Of a stretch of 64,000 nt of DNA, positions 26,054-34,559 are shown piece after piece. The stretch's first letter is position 1, and the number at the start of each line of letters is the position of its first letter. The stretch lies in assembly GCA_022763485.1 (NCBI GenBank), contig JALEGX010000011.1:1-64000 (forward strand), written 5' to 3'. A model generated the notes under the pieces. The model did not search any database. It saw nothing but the letters and a program-made list of their open reading frames with translations, and had not been told where the DNA came from. The stretch comes from Paracoccaceae bacterium (GTDB lineage: Bacteria; Pseudomonadota; Alphaproteobacteria; Rhodobacterales; Rhodobacteraceae). Both the position numbers and the translations under genes were made by a program.

Positions 26054-26401
26054 ATGACTCTCACCCGTATCGAAACCGGCCAGCGCATGAGCAAGATCGT
26101 CAAGCACAATGGCGTTGCCTACTTGTGTGGCCAGACCTCCGACGCCGCCACCGTGGCCGATCAGACCCGCGAATGCCTGGACAAGGTCGACGCGCTGCTG
26201 ACGCAGGCCGGTTCGGACAAGACCCGCATCCTGCAATGCGTGATCTGGCTGGCCGATATGGCCGATTTCGCCGAGATGAATGCCGTCTGGGATGCCTGGG
26301 TGCCCGAAGGTCACGCTCCGGCCCGCGCCTGTGGCGAGGCCAGACTGGCGCGCGAGGCGTTGCGGGTCGAACTGATCGTCACCGCCGCCTGCGACGGCTG
26401 A
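26054..26401 (+). CDS. RidA (YjgF/YER057c) family protein
   Basis: This 115-residue single-domain protein has the RidA pattern: [61 protein letters not shown], and C-terminal [11 protein letters not shown], which holds the conserved Arg that contacts the imine carboxylate. RidA hydrolyses reactive enamine/imine products to ketones. It starts 13 bases after the dehydrogenase subunit, so it is part of that operon and fits as its clean-up step. Confidence 0.9.
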   Translation: MTLTRIETGQRMSKIVKHNGVAYLCGQTSDAATVADQTRECLDKVDALLTQAGSDKTRILQCVIWLADMADFAEMNAVWDAWVPEGHAPARACGEARLAREALRVELIVTAACDG

Positions 26402-26409
26402 TCAAACAC

Positions 26410-26436
26410 CCATGGGCCCCGACTTGGGGCCCATGG
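26410..26436. terminator. Strong hairpin between convergent genes
   Basis: CCATGGGCCCC pairs perfectly with GGGGCCCATGG over 11 bases around a 5-base loop (GACTT). It lies between the RidA stop (26401, +) and the alcohol dehydrogenase stop (26470, -). It has no T run, but its position and stability suggest a bidirectional transcript end. Confidence 0.55.
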
Positions 26437-26469
26437 ACATATCGGTTCAAGCGCTGCGGATCGCGCCGG

Positions 26470-27615
26470 TCAGAGAACCTGGGCGAACAGCGCGCGGAGG
26501 TTTTCGTCCGTCAGCTCCACCGGGTTGCCGCCACAGCTGGGGTCCTTGATGGCGCCCGCGACCAGACGGTCGATATCGGGATCCTTGACGCCCAGCTCGG
26601 TCAGGCTCTTGGGCACCCCCAGCGAGGCGTTGAACTCCTCCACGAAGGCGCAGAAGCCGTCAAAGCCGCCGCTGATGCCCAGATAGCTGGCGACCTGGTC
26701 AAACCGGTCCCGGATCAGCGGCGCGTTCAGCTGCAGCACCGCGGGCATGCAGACCGCATTGGTGGTGCCGTGGTGGGTGTGATGCATCGCACCGATGGGG
26801 TGCGACAGGGCGTGGATCGCGCCCAGCCCCTTCTGGAAGGCGGTTGCACCCATCATCGCCGCCGACATCATATGCGCGCGCGCCTCCAGGTTGCCGGGCT
26901 CGGCATAGGCGATGGGCAGGTTCTCGATCACCAGGCGCATGCCCTCGACGGCGATGCCCTGGCTCATCGGGTGGTAATGCGGGCTGGAGAAGGCCTCGAC
27001 ACAATGGGCAAAGGCATCCAGACCGGTGCCCGCGGTGATGAAGGCGGGCATGCCCACGGTCAGCTCGGGATCGCAGATCACCACCGAGGGCAGCACCTTG
27101 GGGTGGAAGATAATCTTCTTTTCCTCGGTCTCCGAGTTGGAGATCACGCTGGCGCGCCCCACCTCCGAGCCGGTGCCTGCGGTGGTCGGCACCGCAACGA
27201 TGGGGGCAATCGCATCGGCATCGGCGCGGGTCCACCAGTCGCCGATGTCCTCAAAATCCCACACGGGCCGCGTCTGACCGGCCATGAAGGCCACCATCTT
27301 GCCCAGGTCCAGACCCGAGCCGCCGCCAAAAGCGATCACCCCGTCGTGCCCTCCGGCCTTGTAGGCGGCCACCCCGGCATCCAGGTTCTTCTCGTTGGGG
27401 TTCGGATCCACGTCGGCAAACAGCCCACGGCCCAGCCCGGCGGCCTCCAAGATGTCCAGCGTCGCCGTGGTGACGGGCAGATTGGCCAGCCCCTTGTCGG
27501 TGACCAGCAGCGGTTTGCTGATCCCGGCCGCGGCACAGGCCTCGGGCAGTTCCTTGATGCGCCCTGCGCCGAATTTGATGGGGGTCGGGTACGACCAGTT
27601 TCCGGTGAGAGACAT
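26470..27615 (-). CDS. Iron-containing (group III) alcohol dehydrogenase
   Basis: The 381-residue protein has an NAD(P)-binding GGGSGLDLGK (about 95-105), the conserved AGTGSE near 145, and the metal-binding set D-AFAH (near 195-200) and HALSHPIGAMHHTHHGTTN (near 260-278). It reduces aldehydes or oxidises alcohols in the cytoplasm. The ATG at 27615 (MSLTGNW) has GGCGA upstream and is preferred over a frame that would extend through the intergenic hairpin. It is the last gene of the RpiR-controlled operon, next to an aldehyde dehydrogenase. Confidence 0.9.
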   Translation of the reverse strand: MSLTGNWSYPTPIKFGAGRIKELPEACAAAGISKPLLVTDKGLANLPVTTATLDILEAAGLGRGLFADVDPNPNEKNLDAGVAAYKAGGHDGVIAFGGGSGLDLGKMVAFMAGQTRPVWDFEDIGDWWTRADADAIAPIVAVPTTAGTGSEVGRASVISNSETEEKKIIFHPKVLPSVVICDPELTVGMPAFITAGTGLDAFAHCVEAFSSPHYHPMSQGIAVEGMRLVIENLPIAYAEPGNLEARAHMMSAAMMGATAFQKGLGAIHALSHPIGAMHHTHHGTTNAVCMPAVLQLNAPLIRDRFDQVASYLGISGGFDGFCAFVEEFNASLGVPKSLTELGVKDPDIDRLVAGAIKDPSCGGNPVELTDENLRALFAQVL

Positions 27616-27689
27616 GTTATCGCCTTTCAAAATGGGCCTGTTGGCCTGATGTTCGGGTGCCCTGCGTCGCGACAGAGCGCTGTGACCAC

Positions 27690-27710
27690 CCGGACCGCGA
27701 TGCGGTCCGG
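27690..27710. repeat. Intercistronic hairpin
   Basis: CCGGACCGC and GCGGTCCGG form a perfect 9-base stem with a 3-base GAT loop, in the 104-base gap between the aldehyde dehydrogenase and the alcohol dehydrogenase. It may stabilise or process the polycistronic message. There is no T run on the minus strand. Confidence 0.5.
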
Positions 27711-27719
27711 ACTTTATTC

Positions 27720-29102
27720 TTATCCCGTTACCTTCTTCAGGTGATAGGATTTCGGACGCGTCAGGTTGTGATAGCCGATGACCGACAGCCCGCCGCCGCG
27801 CCCGGTGTTCTTGCAGCCGGTCCAGCACAAGCCCGGATCCAGGTAATCGGCCCGGTTCATAAACACGGTGCCGGTCTCGATCTGATCGCCCACGGCGGCG
27901 GCGCGCGCCACGTCCTGCGTCCACAGGCTGGCGGTCAGGCCGAACTCGCTGTCGTTCATCAGGGCGATCGCCTCGGCGTCATCCTTGACCTTCATGATCC
28001 CCACCACCGGGCCAAAGCTCTCATCCCGCATGACCCGCATGTCATGGGTGACATTGGTCAGGATCTGCGGCGTCAGATAGGCGCCCCCGTCATCCGCGTC
28101 CATCGTGTCGATATGGGCCACGGCGCCCGCCTCGACGGCTTCGGCGATCTGCGCGCGCACCTCCTGCGCAAAGCGCACATTGGCCATCGGGCCCAGTGTG
28201 GTCTCCGGATCCAGCGGATTGCCCAGCGTGTAGCCGTTCACAATGGCCACCGCCTTTTCCACGAAGGCGTCATACAGGCTTTCATGCACATAGATCCGCT
28301 CGATGCCACAGCAGCACTGGCCCGCGTTGAACATCGCCCCGTCGATCAGCGTGTCGACGGCGGCGTCCAGATCGGCATCCTCCATGACATAGCCCGGATC
28401 CTTGCCGCCCAGCTCGGTGCCGACCCCGGTAAAGGTGCCCGCGGCGGCGCGTTCCATCGCCTGACCCCCGCCCACGGACCCGGTGAAGTTGACGAAGTCG
28501 AAGGCCTTGCGCGCAATCAGCTCCGAGGTGGTGTCATGATCCAGAAACAGGTTCTGGAACACCTCCTGCGGCACCCCCGCCGCATGGAAGGCCGCCGCCA
28601 TCCGTTCACCCACCAGCAGGGTCTGGGTGGCATGTTTCAGCACCACCGCATTGCCGGCGATCAGCGCCGGCGCCACGGTGTTGATCGCGGTCATATAGGG
28701 GTAGTTCCAGGGCGCCACCACAAAGACCACCCCATGCGGCACCCGCTTGATGTAGCGCCTGAAGGTCGCGTCCTCGCCCACTTCGATATCGGCCAGGCTC
28801 TCTTCGGCAATTGCCGCCATGTGGCTGGCGCGCTCGTTGAAGCCGCCGAACTCGCCGCCATAGCGCACCGGGCGGCCCATCATCTGGGCCAGCTCCGGCA
28901 CGATCTCGTCGTTCATCGCGCCCACCGCCGCGACGCCCGCCATCACCAGCGCGCTGCGCTCGGCCAGCGGCCGTGCCGCCCAGGCGGCCTGGGCCGCGCG
29001 GGCCCGCTGGGCGGCCTCGAAGGCCGCCTCGCGCGACAGCACCTCGCGTTCGGCAAAAACCGATCCGTCGATCGGTGAGATACATTTCAGGGTCTGGCCC
29101 AT
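27720..29102 (-). CDS. NAD(P)-dependent aldehyde dehydrogenase
   Basis: This 460-residue ALDH superfamily protein has VAPWNYPYMTAINTVAPALIAGN (about 130-152, with the catalytic Asn), FTGSVGGGQ (about 210), ELGGKDPGYV (catalytic-base Glu, about 234) and NAGQCCCGIERIYV (the catalytic Cys, about 265). It ends with the usual C-terminal domain (MNRADYLDPGLCWTGCKNTGRG). The start ATG 29102 is supported by homology at MGQTLKCISPIDG. The glutamine-synthetase-family gene lies upstream (146-base gap). It probably oxidises an aldehyde derived from a gamma-glutamylated amine, by analogy with Puu and Ipu pathways. Confidence 0.92.
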   Translation of the reverse strand: MGQTLKCISPIDGSVFAEREVLSREAAFEAAQRARAAQAAWAARPLAERSALVMAGVAAVGAMNDEIVPELAQMMGRPVRYGGEFGGFNERASHMAAIAEESLADIEVGEDATFRRYIKRVPHGVVFVVAPWNYPYMTAINTVAPALIAGNAVVLKHATQTLLVGERMAAAFHAAGVPQEVFQNLFLDHDTTSELIARKAFDFVNFTGSVGGGQAMERAAAGTFTGVGTELGGKDPGYVMEDADLDAAVDTLIDGAMFNAGQCCCGIERIYVHESLYDAFVEKAVAIVNGYTLGNPLDPETTLGPMANVRFAQEVRAQIAEAVEAGAVAHIDTMDADDGGAYLTPQILTNVTHDMRVMRDESFGPVVGIMKVKDDAEAIALMNDSEFGLTASLWTQDVARAAAVGDQIETGTVFMNRADYLDPGLCWTGCKNTGRGGGLSVIGYHNLTRPKSYHLKKVTG

Positions 29103-29248
29103 GCCATCAACTCCACATTTCCAAACCAGAGGCGGCGCCCCTGTCTTCTTCTCGTTCCAAATACTCCGGGGTGCCGCCAGCGGTCGCCAGTGCTTCGCCT
29201 GTGGTGCGCGCACCAATGGTGACCGGCTGGCGCCGCACCCCGTCCGCG

Positions 29249-30598
29249 TCACGCCCGCTCAAACCCGCGCGCGATCTCATAGTCGGTGACCACGCGGTTG
29301 AACTCCTCGATTTCCCATTCGGCGGCGCGGGCGTAATGGGCCACCACCTCCTCGCCCAAGGCCGCCTTCAGCATGTCCGACCCCAGCAGCGCCTCGCGCG
29401 CCTCGGCCAGGGTGCGGGGGATATGGCGCTTGTCGTCGTCGGCATAGGCATCCCCGGCAAAGACCGCGGGCAGCTCCAGCTGCTCCTCGATCCCCTTCAG
29501 CCCGGCCGCCAGCATCACCGCCTGCGCCAGATAGGGGTTCATGTCGGCGCCCGGCACCCGGCATTCCACCCGCACGCCCCGGGTGTCTTCCCCGCACAGG
29601 CGGAAGGCCGCGGTGCGGTTGTCCACCGACCAGACCACCTGCGTCGGCGCAAAGCTGCCCTTGGCAAAGCGCTTGTAGCTGTTGATGTAGGGGGCCATGA
29701 AATAGGTGTATTCGGCGGCATAGGTCATCAGCCCGGCCATGTAGTGATCCATCAGCCGCGACTTGCCGTGCGGCCGGTCGGGATCGAAAAACGCATTGGC
29801 CCCGTCCCGCCACAGCGACTGGTGCACATGGCTGGCCGAGCCGACCCGGTCCTGATGCCACTTGGGCAGGAAGGACGCCGCCACCCCGTGCTGATGGGCG
29901 ATCTCCTTCACCCCGTGTTTGGCCAGCGTGTGGTGATCGGCGCAGGCCAGCGCCTCGGCATACTTCAGGTTCAGCTCTTCCTGACCGGCCTCGGCCTCGC
30001 CTTTCGAGCCTTCGACCGGCAGGCCCATGGCCCGCAGGTGATTGCGGATCGGACGCATCACGTATTCTTCCTTGGAGGTCTGGAAGATGTGATAATCCTC
30101 GTTGTAATTGGAAATCGGTTTCAGCGCGAAGCCGCCCCGGGCGATCTCATCCGCCGTCCCCTGAAACAGGAAGAACTCCAGCTCGGTCGCCATCACCGGG
30201 GTCAGGCCCAGCTCCTGCGCGCGGGCGATCTGGCGCTTCAGCATTTCGCGCGGCGCATGGGGCACCGGCGCATGGCTGTGGTGGTCCAGCACGTCACACA
30301 GGCACATCGCGGTGCCCTCAAGCCACGGCACCGGCCGCAGCGTCGACAGGTCCGGCTTCATCACATAGTCGCCATAGCCCCGTTCCCAGCTGGTCGAGGC
30401 ATAGCCGTCAGGCGTCGCCATCTCCAGATCCGTGGCCAGCAGGTAATTGCAGCAATGCGTCTCGCCCTCGGCCATCTCCAGAAAGGCCTCGGCATGGAAG
30501 CGCTTCCCCATCAGGCGTCCCTGCATGTCCACGATACAGGCCAGCACCGTGTCAATCTGGCCAGATGCCACTTGCGTTTCGAGCTCTTGAAGATTCAT
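29249..30598 (-). CDS. Glutamine-synthetase-family ligase (gamma-glutamyl-amine synthetase type)
   Basis: The 449-residue protein has an N-terminal beta-grasp part (CIVDMQGRLMGKRF) and a GS catalytic domain with ATELEFFLF (metal-ligand Glu), NEDYHIFQTSKEEYV, EAEAGQEELNLKYA, ASHVHQSLW (conserved His) and the R-rich ADMNPYLAQAVMLAAGL end. It is shorter in the N-terminal region than true GlnA and fits the group that ligates glutamate to amines (PuuA, IpuC, GlnA3/4). ATG 30598 follows GGGGAGGCG. The operon with ALDH, alcohol dehydrogenase, TRAP and an amidohydrolase supports an amine-degrading role. The amine is unknown. Confidence 0.85.
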   Translation of the reverse strand: MNLQELETQVASGQIDTVLACIVDMQGRLMGKRFHAEAFLEMAEGETHCCNYLLATDLEMATPDGYASTSWERGYGDYVMKPDLSTLRPVPWLEGTAMCLCDVLDHHSHAPVPHAPREMLKRQIARAQELGLTPVMATELEFFLFQGTADEIARGGFALKPISNYNEDYHIFQTSKEEYVMRPIRNHLRAMGLPVEGSKGEAEAGQEELNLKYAEALACADHHTLAKHGVKEIAHQHGVAASFLPKWHQDRVGSASHVHQSLWRDGANAFFDPDRPHGKSRLMDHYMAGLMTYAAEYTYFMAPYINSYKRFAKGSFAPTQVVWSVDNRTAAFRLCGEDTRGVRVECRVPGADMNPYLAQAVMLAAGLKGIEEQLELPAVFAGDAYADDDKRHIPRTLAEAREALLGSDMLKAALGEEVVAHYARAAEWEIEEFNRVVTDYEIARGFERA

Positions 30599-30610
30599 GT
30601 CGCCTCCCCG

Positions 30611-30641
30611 AAAAAACGCGGGGAAGGCTCCCCTCCCCGCG
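30611..30641 (-). terminator. Intrinsic-terminator-like hairpin between dctP and the ligase gene
   Basis: Read on the minus strand, CGCGGGGA pairs with TCCCCGCG (30617-30624 with 30634-30641) and is followed by TTTTTT (30616-30611). It lies directly after the dctP stop and before the ligase start, so transcription from the RpiR promoter should be partly terminated here. This would give more transporter mRNA than enzyme mRNA. Confidence 0.7.
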
Positions 30642-30657
30642 CGATAGTTGGATGTGA

Positions 30658-31692
30658 TCAGCCGTAGCGATACGGCCGGCCGGCCTTTTGCATGTCCGCG
30701 TTGTACTTGCGGAAGATCTCGACCACCTTGGCCTGCACCGGGCCTTCGGCGGCGATTTCGTCCCAGAAGGCCACGGCGGCGTTTTCCACCTGCGCCCATT
30801 CTTCGTCCGGGATCGAGGTCAGCTGCATCTTGGTGCCATTGACCCGCAGGTTGGCTTCGCCGCCCCAATACCACCACTGGCGATAATAGTGCGACTGGTC
30901 ACAGCAGACGCGGAACAGCGTTTGCAGGTCTTCCGGCAGCTCGTTCCAACGGTCCATATTGGCAAAGAACGAACCCGCCCAGGCGCCCGAGATGTTGTTG
31001 GTCAGGAAGTAGTTGGTCACATCCGCCCAGCCGACAGTGTAATCCTCGGTGATGCCCGACCATGCGATGCCGTCCAGCTCGCCGGTCTGCACCGCAACTT
31101 CGATGTCTTCCCACGGCAGGGTGACCGGCACCACGCCGAACTGGCTCAGGAAGCGGCCCGCGGTCGGGAAGGTGAAGACGCGCTTGCCCTTGAGGTCGGC
31201 CAGGCTGCGGATCGGATCCTTGGTGGCAAAGTGGCAGGGGTCCCAGGACCCGGCCGAGATGTGCTTCACGCCGACGGCGGAATACTGTTCGTCCCAGATC
31301 TCGTTCAGGCCGTATTGGTTGAACAGCACCGGCACATCCAGCGAATAGCGCGAGGCGAAGGGGAAGTAGCCGCCGAACACCGTCACATCGGTGGGCGAGG
31401 CCATCGAGTCGTCATCCGACTGCACCGCGTCGATGGTGCCGCGCTGCATCGCACGGAACAGCTCACCGGTGGGCACCAGCTGGTCGGCATAGAACAGTTC
31501 GATCTGCATGCGGTCGCCTGCGATCTTGTTGAACATTTCGATGGCGGGATCGATCACATGGGCCGCCAGCGCCGGACCGGCATAGGTCTGCATGCGCCAC
31601 TTGATGGTGCTCTGCGCGATGGCCGGTGTGGCCAGCGGGGCGGCGACGGCGCCCACGGCAGCGGTTGATAAAAACTTACGTCTTGTCGTCAT
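30658..31692 (-). CDS. dctP: TRAP transporter solute-binding protein, Tat-exported
   Basis: The 344-residue protein starts MTTRRKFLSTAAVGAVAAPLATPAIAQ, a twin-arginine signal with cleavage after AIA. The mature part (IKWRMQTYAGPALAAHVIDPAIEMFNKIAGDRMQIELFYADQLVPTGELFRAMQRGTID) fits the TRAP family clade with QMxSxW-like starts that bind 2-oxo or amino/mannitol-like acids. The Arg in LKGKRVFTFPTAGRF is the usual carboxylate contact. It lies downstream of dctM (62 bases) in a leftward operon with amine-degrading enzymes. Confidence 0.92.
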   Translation of the reverse strand: MTTRRKFLSTAAVGAVAAPLATPAIAQSTIKWRMQTYAGPALAAHVIDPAIEMFNKIAGDRMQIELFYADQLVPTGELFRAMQRGTIDAVQSDDDSMASPTDVTVFGGYFPFASRYSLDVPVLFNQYGLNEIWDEQYSAVGVKHISAGSWDPCHFATKDPIRSLADLKGKRVFTFPTAGRFLSQFGVVPVTLPWEDIEVAVQTGELDGIAWSGITEDYTVGWADVTNYFLTNNISGAWAGSFFANMDRWNELPEDLQTLFRVCCDQSHYYRQWWYWGGEANLRVNGTKMQLTSIPDEEWAQVENAAVAFWDEIAAEGPVQAKVVEIFRKYNADMQKAGRPYRYG

Positions 31693-31754
31693 TATTACCT
31701 CCTGTTGAAGTTTGTTCAGTCAGCGGTCGGGATCGGGCCTTTGAGGCCTTCTTG

Positions 31755-33074
31755 TTAATTTCCGTAAACGTATTGGGGCAGCCACAGCGCCAGGTCGGGG
31801 AAGGCCATGACGATGGCCAGCGCCGCGACCATGACCCCCACGAAGGGGATGATGGAGCGATAGATGTCGGTCAGGCTGATCTCTGGCGGAGCCATGGCCT
31901 TCATCAGGAACAGGTTGTAGCCGAAGGGCGGCGTCATATAGGCGATCTGCGTGGTGATCGTGTAGAGCACGCCATACCAGATCAGATCGAAGCCCAGCGT
32001 CCCCACCAGCGGCACATACAGCGGTGCGACGATGACCAGCATGGCGGTGTCGTCCAGGAAAGTCCCCATCAGGATGAAGCTGAGCTGCATCAGGATCAGG
32101 ATCACCCAGGGGCTGAGGCCCAGCTGTTCGGTGAACAGGTTGTCGATGGCCTTGACCGCGCCCAGCCCGTCGAACACCGCGCCGAACCCCAGCGCCGCCA
32201 GGATGATCCACATGAACATGCAGGAAATCGCCAGCGTCTGCTTGGTGCAGGTGTGCAGCACCTTCCAGCTCATCCGGCGCTTCAGCACCGAGGCAAAGAG
32301 CGCCGCCAGCGCGCCGATGGCCGAGCTTTCCACCAGCGAGGTCCAGCCGTTGACGAAGGGCACCATCATGGCGGCAAAAATCGCCAGCGGCAGGACACCC
32401 GCCCACAGCAGCTGGCGTTTCTCTGCCGGGGTCACCTCATCCAGATCATCGGCCACCGGGCCCAGCTCGGGGCGCAGGCGGCAGCGGATCCAGATGTAGA
32501 CGATGAACATCGTGGCCATCATCAGCCCCGGGATGATCCCGGCCAGCCACAGCTGGCCCACCGGCTGACGGGCAATCATCGCATAAAGCACCAGCACCAC
32601 CGAAGGCGGCACCAGAATGCCCAGCGACGACCCCGCCTGGATGACGCCGGTCACCATGATCTTGTCATAGCCGCGCCGCAGCAGTTCAGGCAGCGCGATG
32701 GTGGCGCCGATGGCCATGCCCGCAACGCTCAGCCCGTTCATCGCCGAAATCAGCACCATCAATCCGATGGTGCCCATCGCCAGCCCGCCGTTCACATTGC
32801 CGAACCAGACATGGAACATGCGGTACAGATCATCGGCCAGCCGGCTTTCGCTGAGCACGTAACCCATGAAGATGAACATCGGCAGGGTCAGCAGCGGATA
32901 CCATTTCATCAGCTTCATCGCCGCCGAAAACGGGATGTCCTGACCGCCGGTGCCCCACAGCGCCAGCGCCGCGATGGCCGCAATGGCCCCGATCGCGCCA
33001 AAGACCCGCTGCCCGGTAAAGAGCATCAGCATCATCGACGCGAACATGAAGAGAGCGATATGTTCCTGGCTCAT
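31755..33074 (-). CDS. dctM: TRAP transporter large permease (DctM)
   Basis: The 439-residue polytopic protein shows DctM landmarks: LPMFIFMGYVLSES, SAMNGLSVAGMAIGATIALPELLRRGYD (about 110-137), SSLGILVPPSVVLVLYAMIA (about 150), MGTFLDDTAMLVIVAPLYVPL and TQIAYMTPPFGYNLF. The ATG at 33074 overlaps the DctQ stop (ATGA, 33071-33074), so translation is coupled. It forms the transport core of the third TRAP system. Confidence 0.95.
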   Translation of the reverse strand: MSQEHIALFMFASMMLMLFTGQRVFGAIGAIAAIAALALWGTGGQDIPFSAAMKLMKWYPLLTLPMFIFMGYVLSESRLADDLYRMFHVWFGNVNGGLAMGTIGLMVLISAMNGLSVAGMAIGATIALPELLRRGYDKIMVTGVIQAGSSLGILVPPSVVLVLYAMIARQPVGQLWLAGIIPGLMMATMFIVYIWIRCRLRPELGPVADDLDEVTPAEKRQLLWAGVLPLAIFAAMMVPFVNGWTSLVESSAIGALAALFASVLKRRMSWKVLHTCTKQTLAISCMFMWIILAALGFGAVFDGLGAVKAIDNLFTEQLGLSPWVILILMQLSFILMGTFLDDTAMLVIVAPLYVPLVGTLGFDLIWYGVLYTITTQIAYMTPPFGYNLFLMKAMAPPEISLTDIYRSIIPFVGVMVAALAIVMAFPDLALWLPQYVYGN

Positions 33075-33652
33075 AGCTTCGGCTCCGGAATGTCTTGTCC
33101 CAGCGCGCGCGCCAGATCTTTCACCAGTTCTGCAAGGACCTGCAGCAGCATCAGGAACAGCCCGACGATCATGATCGTCTTGACCGGCCAGATATAGGGA
33201 CGCCACGCGGTCGAGGACCGTTCCATCCGGCCGATCTCTTCACTGCCGGTGATCAGCCCGGTGAAGAACTCGATCGGGGCGGTGCCCCAATAGCCCAGCG
33301 AATAGGCGGTGGATCCCAGCGCGCCATAGAGCAGCACCCCAAGATAGAAGATCAGGAACAGCGCGGTCAGGCAGTCGATGGCGGATTTGCGGCGCAGCGA
33401 CCAGCCGCCATAAAACAGGTCCATCCGCACGTTCGACCCCATCAGGATCGAATAGGATCCGCCCAGCATGTAATAGGCGACCATGGCGAACTGCGCCATT
33501 TCCAGCGTCCAGAGCGAGGGCACGAAAAAGGTCTTCGAAATCGACGACCACAGCAAGATGCCCATCAGCGCAAAGACGCCATACATCACCACCAGCCCGA
33601 TGGCGCGGCTGATGCGGTCGATGAAACGGGCATAGGCCAGCAGCAGGGTCAT
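33071..33652 (-). CDS. dctQ: TRAP transporter small permease (DctQ)
   Basis: The 193-residue protein has four hydrophobic segments (about 15-40, 55-75, 95-120, 160-185). It is longer than the average DctQ, with an extended loop before the last helix. Its start overlaps the end of the amidohydrolase gene (33649-33652) and its end overlaps dctM, so all three are translated as a block. Confidence 0.85.
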   Translation of the reverse strand: MTLLLAYARFIDRISRAIGLVVMYGVFALMGILLWSSISKTFFVPSLWTLEMAQFAMVAYYMLGGSYSILMGSNVRMDLFYGGWSLRRKSAIDCLTALFLIFYLGVLLYGALGSTAYSLGYWGTAPIEFFTGLITGSEEIGRMERSSTAWRPYIWPVKTIMIVGLFLMLLQVLAELVKDLARALGQDIPEPKL

Positions 33653-34443
33653 GCAGCCCCCTCCTGTGCCTTGTGGGCGGCAAAGGCCACCTGGATCCAG
33701 TCGGCCAGGAAGGCGCCCATGCGCTCCTGCTGATCGGGGGTCTGGATCAGATCGTTGCGGATCTCGATCATCACGTTCCGCAGCCCGTGCCGCGCGCCCT
33801 GCACATCCAGCGTATGGGCAACGCCGTCACTGGCGTCATAGGGTTCGTTCATCCGGATGTCATAGGCGGCCCCGGCGGGCTGATGCGCCATCATGGCCTG
33901 CGCGAAACTCTGGTCTTCACCGTGCAGGATGCCGATCTCCACCGCGCGTTCGCGCCCGTTGAACACGGGCGTGAAGCTGTGCACCGTCACCATCAGCTCC
34001 AGCGTCTCACGATGCGTCTCGATCTGCTGGGTGATGGCGCGTGCAAACGGCCGGTAGACATGATCGGCCCGCAGGTCCCGGTCGGCCTGGCTGAGCCCGG
34101 CATTGCCGGCAATCGCATAGATCTCGCTCTGTTCCGGTATCGCGCTCAGCGCTTCGGGCGGGCGGTTGCAGTCATAGACCAGCCTGGACACCGCCCCTTC
34201 GACCAAAACACTGGGCAGCGCCTGCAGCAGCGCCTGCGCCACCCCCAGCGCACCGGGGTCCCACGCCACATGGCTCTGCACCGCCTCATCAGACAGGCCC
34301 AGGTTGTTCAGGTCTGCGGGGATGCGGTTGGATGCGTGCTCACAGACGATCAGGAATCGTGCCTGACGATCCGTTTGCGTGGTGCGGAACACCTCGCCGA
34401 AATCGATCTTTTCCATGCTCATTCTTGATTCTGCGCCCTTCAT
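33649..34443 (-). CDS. N-formylglutamate amidohydrolase-family protein
   Basis: The protein has up to 264 residues; an internal ATG at 34422 (MSMEKIDF) is an equally good start. FLIVCEHASNRIP (about 28-40) with the metal-binding Glu/His, VSRLVYDCNRPP and MVTVHSFTPVFNGRER are the family signature. HutG-type members hydrolyse N-formylglutamate at a zinc centre. There are no other histidine genes here. The partner ligase makes gamma-glutamyl amides, so this enzyme may release glutamate or a formyl/acyl group from the pathway product (inference). It is the first gene of the operon, divergent from the RpiR regulator. Confidence 0.85.
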   Translation of the reverse strand: MKGAESRMSMEKIDFGEVFRTTQTDRQARFLIVCEHASNRIPADLNNLGLSDEAVQSHVAWDPGALGVAQALLQALPSVLVEGAVSRLVYDCNRPPEALSAIPEQSEIYAIAGNAGLSQADRDLRADHVYRPFARAITQQIETHRETLELMVTVHSFTPVFNGRERAVEIGILHGEDQSFAQAMMAHQPAGAAYDIRMNEPYDASDGVAHTLDVQGARHGLRNVMIEIRNDLIQTPDQQERMGAFLADWIQVAFAAHKAQEGAA

Positions 34444-34474
34444 GCCTGCAGAGGATTTGACAAAAGGATGTCAC

Positions 34475-34535
34475 CTGTCAATAATTTTCCAACAAATTTT
34501 TGACACGCCTGACGCGGCTGTCGAAATTTTGACAG
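34475..34535. promoter_or_regulatory. Divergent RpiR/operon promoter region with inverted repeats
   Basis: CTGTC-GAAATTTT-GACAG at 34518-34535 is an 18-base palindrome with two central mismatches. A second pair, CTGTCA (34475) and TTGACA (ending 34505), brackets an AT-rich centre. The same CTGTCA/TTGACA words repeat in the 116-base intergenic gap, as expected for a regulator dimer that controls both the operon and its own gene. The sites are likely operators of the RpiR protein. Confidence 0.45.
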
Positions 34536-34559
34536 GAAGACAAGGAAGGGCGTTGAAAC

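Noticed and set aside
29249..30598. Housekeeping glutamine synthetase (glnA)
   Set aside because: The N-terminal region and operon partners fit gamma-glutamyl-amine ligases. No nitrogen-regulation genes are nearby.
33649..34443. Histidine-utilisation hutG, or kynurenine formamidase for the right-hand pathway
   Set aside because: No hut genes surround it (the lyase homologue at 17725 lacks the MIO and is in another module). It is 18 kb from the kynurenine genes and belongs to an RpiR operon.
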